From Planctomycetota bacterium (GTDB lineage: Bacteria; Planctomycetota; UBA1135): 64,000 nt of DNA. The DNA lies in assembly GCA_004295085.1 (NCBI GenBank), contig SHNF01000018.1, positions 372,001 through 436,000 of the forward strand. The letters run 5' to 3'. Under the pieces are notes generated by a model. It made no database searches. It was not told the origin of the DNA and saw only the letters and a program-made list of their open reading frames with translations. Within the stretch, counting starts at the first letter, position 1, and each line of letters opens with the position of its first letter. The translations under genes were made by a program, and so were the position numbers. Below, piece by piece: positions 60,543 through 64,000 of this stretch.

Positions 60543-61751
60543 TTGGTCCCCGGCAAGCAGAGCGACCTCTGGCCGATCGCGACCTCGGCGCCGTTCCGGC
60601 TTCTGGTGTGGCCCCGCTACGACTTCGCCGAGGAGCTCGAGTACTTGTTCCGCGAGTTCGGCTCGGTGGCGCGACGCCACCGCCGGGGCTTGGCCCTGTG
60701 CTTCCGGCACGACCCGGAGCACGATCCGCCTCCCGCCGCGGCGCGGCGGGCGCTGCGGCGGGCGCGCCGCAAGGTGTTCGGCTGGGGTCGCAAGCCGTCC
60801 TGCTGCTTCGTGGGCGGCGCGATCCCGGAGCGGGAGCTGCCGCGGCTGGGACGCGCCGTGCACGCCGTGGCCGCGCTGCCCTCGGCCAATGAGAGCGAGC
60901 GCACCGCCTTCTACCTGGCCCTGGGCGTGGACCTGGTGGCCGACGGCGCCGCCCTCGAGTCTGCGTATGCAGCCCGCAGCGCCCCGCCCACCGGCGGGTG
61001 GGAGGTGTATGGAGAGGCACGCCGGGTCCCGGTGCAGGTGAACGGACTTCTGCTGGAACTGTGCTACCCGCACACGCCCGGAATCCTGCCGTACCTGCAC
61101 GGCGTCCTCGCCGGTGGCGAGTATCCGCTGCTGGCGCAGCCCGACTACCAGGCGCGCGTGATCGTGGACGTCGGCGCCCACGTCGGCTGCGCCGCGCTGT
61201 ACTTCGCCACCTCGTATCCACGGGCTGCCGTCTACAGCTTCGAGCCGGCGCAGGCCAGTTACCGTTTCCTGGAGGAGAACTGCCGCCAGCTCCCCAACAT
61301 CCGCTGCTTCCCCTACGGCCTGCACGAGCGCGACGGCACGCTGCCCCTGCGCTACGGCGCCACCAGCTCCATGCAGAACTCGCTGTCCATAAGTCCCGAC
61401 ACGCGCGCGGAGGGGGAGACCGTGGACTTGCGTCGCGCCAGCGCCGAGCTGCGCCGCCTCGGCCTGAGCGAGGTGTCGATCCTGAAGGTGGACACGGAAG
61501 GCTGCGAGCTGCCGATCCTGCGCGACCTGGGCGAATGGCTGCCGCGCACCGACATCCTGTACCTGGAGTATCACTCCGAGGAGGACCGCCGGGCGCTGGA
61601 CGAGCTGCTGGCGCCGCACTTCCACTTGTGCCGCGCGCGCGCCGACCGCGTGCACCGCGGATCCAACGTGTACGCGGCCCGGCGCCTGATCGAGCGCTTT
61701 CCGGCGCTGGCGGAGCCGCGCCTGGAGGCCCCCTCGCCGGCTAGGGGCTGA
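60543..61751 (+). CDS. FkbM-type methyltransferase with N-terminal extra domain
   Basis: 402 aa from TTG 60543. The C-terminal FkbM domain has VIVDVGAHVGCAALYFATSYP (SAM motif I), VYSFEPAQASYRFLEENC, then ILKVDTEGCELPILRDLGEWL and LYLEYHSEEDRRALDEL, as in sugar O-methyltransferases. The first ~125 residues (FRLLVWPRYDFAEELEYLFREF, LALCFRHDPEHDPPPAAARRAL) form a separate domain of the kind that precedes transferase domains in multi-domain glycan proteins. Start choice is uncertain: GTG 60510 and GTG 60606 are in frame; 60543 is favoured by the TATACT box 9 nt upstream. The next gene starts 3 bp after its stop. Confidence 0.86.
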   Translation: MVPGKQSDLWPIATSAPFRLLVWPRYDFAEELEYLFREFGSVARRHRRGLALCFRHDPEHDPPPAAARRALRRARRKVFGWGRKPSCCFVGGAIPERELPRLGRAVHAVAALPSANESERTAFYLALGVDLVADGAALESAYAARSAPPTGGWEVYGEARRVPVQVNGLLLELCYPHTPGILPYLHGVLAGGEYPLLAQPDYQARVIVDVGAHVGCAALYFATSYPRAAVYSFEPAQASYRFLEENCRQLPNIRCFPYGLHERDGTLPLRYGATSSMQNSLSISPDTRAEGETVDLRRASAELRRLGLSEVSILKVDTEGCELPILRDLGEWLPRTDILYLEYHSEEDRRALDELLAPHFHLCRARADRVHRGSNVYAARRLIERFPALAEPRLEAPSPARG

Positions 61752-61754
61752 ACC

Positions 61755-62693
61755 GTGCCGGGACCGGCTGTCACCGTGCTGGTCGCCACGCTCGGCGAGA
61801 ACCCGCTGCTGCCCGAAGCACTGCGGCAGGCGCAGGAACAGGCCGCCGCGCTGCCGGCGGAAGTGCTGCTGGTCGTGAATGCGCCGGAAGCGGCGTTTCC
61901 GGCGGCGTACCGCGACGCCTGGCGCGCGCTGGCGCACCGCGTGCTGTTCGAGGAGCGCTCCGGCAAGTCGCACGCGCTCAACCGTGGCGTCGCCGAGGCG
62001 CGCGGCGCGATCGTCGCCTTCCTGGATGACGACGCCACGCCCGCTCCGCGCTGGCTGGAGTCCATCACGGCGCCGCTGCGCGCCGGCGCCTCCGGGGTCG
62101 CCGGATGCGGCGGCCGGGTGCTGCCGGTGTATCCGGCCGGCGGCCCGCCGGAGTGGTACCGCCGGATCGTGGCGCGCGGCCCCAGCACGTTCCTCGGCCC
62201 CTATCACGATCTTGGCCCGCTCCCGCAGGAGTACCGGCGCGGGATCTTCCTGGCGCCCTTCGGCGCCAACTGCGCCTATCGGCGCGAGCTCCTGCTCCAG
62301 TACCCGTACCGCGCGGAGCTCGGCCCCAGCCGTGCCACCGGCTTGCGCGGCGGCGAGGACACCGAGGTCGCCTGCCGGCTGCGTGCGCACGGCTGGCGTC
62401 TGCTCTACTGCCCGGACGCCGTGGTCTACCACCCGGTGGAGCCCGCGCGCATGACGCGCGACTACGTGGCGCGGGGCTACTACATCCAGGGGGTCGAGAA
62501 CGTGCGCATGCGCCGCATTCTCGGCGAGGTCACGATCGCCGCCGGGTACGCGCGCGTGCGCCTGGCGCGCTCCTGGGCGCGCTGGGCTCTGGCCAGCCTG
62601 CTGCGCCGCCGCAGCCGCCACCGCCTGGCCTTCCGCGTCCAGTTCCACCGCGGCCAGATCCAGGAGATCCTGCGCCCGGGAGCGCGCCCGTGA
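61755..62693 (+). CDS. GT2-family glycosyltransferase (rhamnosyl/galactosyl-like)
   Basis: 312 aa GT-A enzyme. TVLVATLGENPLLPEALRQ, SGKSHALNRGVAEARGAIVAFLDDDATPAPRWLE (DDD metal site), FGANCAYRRELLLQYP and GGEDTEVACRLRAHGWRLLYCPDAVVYH (acceptor-side ED motif). The C-terminal ~50 residues form an Arg-rich amphipathic tail (RVRLARSWARWALASLLRRR) that should bind the membrane surface. GTG start; its TGA overlaps the next GTG as GTGA. Confidence 0.93.
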   Translation: MPGPAVTVLVATLGENPLLPEALRQAQEQAAALPAEVLLVVNAPEAAFPAAYRDAWRALAHRVLFEERSGKSHALNRGVAEARGAIVAFLDDDATPAPRWLESITAPLRAGASGVAGCGGRVLPVYPAGGPPEWYRRIVARGPSTFLGPYHDLGPLPQEYRRGIFLAPFGANCAYRRELLLQYPYRAELGPSRATGLRGGEDTEVACRLRAHGWRLLYCPDAVVYHPVEPARMTRDYVARGYYIQGVENVRMRRILGEVTIAAGYARVRLARSWARWALASLLRRRSRHRLAFRVQFHRGQIQEILRPGARP

Positions 62694-63418
62694 GCCTGGA
62701 CCGGCGCCTCAGCGGCGTGCTGCTCACGCAGGACAACGAACGCACCGTCGCGGCGGTACTGCAGTGTCTGGAGCGCGTCGCCGACGAGGTCGTGGTCGTG
62801 GACGGCGGAAGCCGCGACGCCACGCCGGACATCGCCGCCACCCGCGCCAAGGTCCGGTTGTACCGGCGGCCCTTCGACGGCAACATCGCGGCCCAGAAGA
62901 ACTTCGCCTGCGACCAGGCGCTCGGTGACTGGATCCTGATCCTCGACTCGGACGAGCTGCTGGACGAGGCGGCGCTGCGCGCCATCCCGCGCCTGGTCCG
63001 CAGCCCGTGGCAGCGCTGGTACAAGCTGCGCCGCTCCTGGCTGGTGCGGCGCGACGGACGCTGGTTCCGCCTGGAGTCGCCGCTGCACTACCCCGATCAC
63101 CAGCTGCGGCTGTTCCGCAACGCCCGGCCGTTCCGCTACGACCTGCAGCGCTCTCCGATCCACCACAACTTCCCCAAGGAAGGCCGGGGATGGGGCCGGA
63201 AGCTGCGCCGCGCGCACATCCTCCATTACGACCTGGCCCTGCACGACCGCGCCGCGCGCGAGGCCAAGGTCGAGCGTTACCGGCGGCTCGATCCCGCGTC
63301 CGAGCGCACGCACCGGATGTACCTGTGGGAGGAAAGCGGCGCGGCGCTGGTGCCGGCGGAGGTCCCGGACGCGGCGTTCCTCCCGCCGCCGGCTCAGCGC
63401 CAGGCCACCAGTCCGTAG
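62690..63418 (+). CDS. GT2 glycosyltransferase, WaaE-like
   Basis: 242 aa. RLSGVLLTQDNERTVAAVLQCLERV, VVVVDGGSRDATPDIA, then ILILDSDELLDEAALRAIPRL with DSD at the metal position. The acceptor region WFRLESPLHYPDHQLRLFRN parallels the WaaE-like protein at 49042. A second inner-core-type transferase at the far end of the locus suggests two distinct core linkages. Its last 25 bp overlap the convergent methyltransferase gene. Confidence 0.9.
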   Translation: MSLDRRLSGVLLTQDNERTVAAVLQCLERVADEVVVVDGGSRDATPDIAATRAKVRLYRRPFDGNIAAQKNFACDQALGDWILILDSDELLDEAALRAIPRLVRSPWQRWYKLRRSWLVRRDGRWFRLESPLHYPDHQLRLFRNARPFRYDLQRSPIHHNFPKEGRGWGRKLRRAHILHYDLALHDRAAREAKVERYRRLDPASERTHRMYLWEESGAALVPAEVPDAAFLPPPAQRQATSP

Positions 63419-64000
63419 TCCGGGAACTGCGCGCCTTCGTCGGCGTCCAGCAGGCGCTGCGGGGCCGCGGCCGGGGCCTGGCGCGCGTAGCGGCGCCCGA
63501 CCAGGCGTTCCCAGAGCGAGCGCCGGCGCCGCCGCTCCTGGCGCAGCAGGTAGTCGTCCTCGCCGGGGTAGTGGATCTCCCGGCGCGCGAAGCCGGCGCG
63601 CCCGGCCAGGAAATCCAGGAGCTCGGGGTGCAGCGGCCGCCGGTGCGTGGGGTCCAGCCAGAAGTTGCGCCGCGCCACTTCGTGACGGGGGTTGGGCGTC
63701 TCCAGCAGCAAGGTGCCGCCGGGAGCGAGCTTGCGGGACGCCAGCTCCAGCAGGCGCGCGAGCTCCGCAAGCTCGAAGTGCTCGACCACGTGCACCGCGA
63801 CCAGCCCGCCCAGCGAGCCGTCGGGGCAGCGCTCCAGCGCCGCGAAGCCGTCGCCCGCGGCCGCATCGTGCCCCTTCGCATGGCAGCGTTCCACCAGCAG
63901 CGGCGAGCGGTCCACGCCGCGGGCGCGCAGTCCGGCCGCGCGGGCCACGTCCAGGAACTCGCCGCGCCCGCAGCCGAAGTCCAGGATCTCGCGCTCCGGC
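63394..64000 (-). CDS. Class I SAM methyltransferase (cut by window edge)
   Basis: The frame is open to the window end, so the 5' part is missing. Visible on the minus strand: EREILDFGCGRGEFLDVARA (SAM motif I), LRARGVDRSPLLVERC, LGGLVAVHVVEHFELAELARLL and LAPGGTLLLETPNPRHEVARRNFWLDPTHRRPLHPE (quoted in parts), the hallmark of Methyltransf_11/23-like enzymes of polysaccharide loci. The end (LWERLVGRRYARQAPAAAPQ, LLDADEGAQFPDYGLVAWR) is longer than usual. Probably modifies a sugar of this locus; I do not know the acceptor. Confidence 0.85.
   Translation of the reverse strand, partial: PEREILDFGCGRGEFLDVARAAGLRARGVDRSPLLVERCHAKGHDAAAGDGFAALERCPDGSLGGLVAVHVVEHFELAELARLLELASRKLAPGGTLLLETPNPRHEVARRNFWLDPTHRRPLHPELLDFLAGRAGFARREIHYPGEDDYLLRQERRRRRSLWERLVGRRYARQAPAAAPQRLLDADEGAQFPDYGLVAWR

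Overview
ORGANISM AND STYLE. This is dense, GC-rich bacterial chromosome (roughly 70% GC by eye) with about 58 protein genes, frequent GTG starts, many 4-base ATGA/GTGA gene overlaps and almost no Shine-Dalgarno sequences. Many transcription units instead carry a TANNNT -10-like box 5-9 nt before the start codon, which suggests leaderless mRNAs. LPS-type kinases and glycosyltransferases, an outer-membrane-barrel-like protein and several lipoproteins point to a diderm. FG-GAP, carboxypeptidase-regulatory-like, cupredoxin and sulfatase-fold proteins together fit a Planctomycetota-like lineage best. That placement is inference; Acidobacteriota, Gemmatimonadota or Myxococcota are not excluded. I found no rRNA, tRNA, CRISPR array, insertion sequence or prophage, and no gene-free stretch longer than 300 bp.

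LAYOUT. 1-5.4 kb: a partial gene, glycyl-tRNA synthetase, PTS enzyme I without other PTS genes, a protein of four SANT/Myb-like modules, DUF971 and a small membrane protein. 5.4-11.2 kb: a polytopic membrane protein, a membrane-anchored sulfatase-fold protein, a small unknown and a von Willebrand A protein. 11.2-14.1 kb: two MDR oxidoreductases flanking an enoyl-CoA hydratase. 14.1-16 kb: two tandem secreted chalcone-isomerase-like proteins. 16.0-30.1 kb (minus): a lipoprotein and a complete 14-gene complex I operon, nuoA to nuoN. 30.2-38.4 kb: a 994-aa exported repeat protein, an HtrA-like protease, a TatD/EboB-like hydrolase, two thioredoxin-fold proteins, a small broken gene and an FG-GAP propeller. 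38.4-43.9 kb (minus): rhomboid protease, TPR membrane protein and Lon-like protease in one operon. 44.0-46.4 kb: PuuD-type membrane protein, blue-copper lipoprotein and a probable outer-membrane barrel.

46.4-64 kb is the most distinctive region, a cell-envelope glycan locus. It holds two GT4 and four GT2-type glycosyltransferases (one of them degenerate), a protein with two complete WaaP-like kinase domains, three paralogous membrane-anchored sulfatase-fold proteins plus one lipoprotein version, a sulfotransferase, an FkbM methyltransferase and two further methyltransferases. All five sulfatase-fold proteins in the window have Thr where sulfatases need Cys or Ser, so they are better candidates for phospho- or phosphoethanolamine-type transferases or phosphohydrolases acting outside the inner membrane than for sulfatases. 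A plausible joint role is to build and decorate (phosphate, sulfate, methyl) a lipopolysaccharide or surface glycan; this is inferred from gene content.
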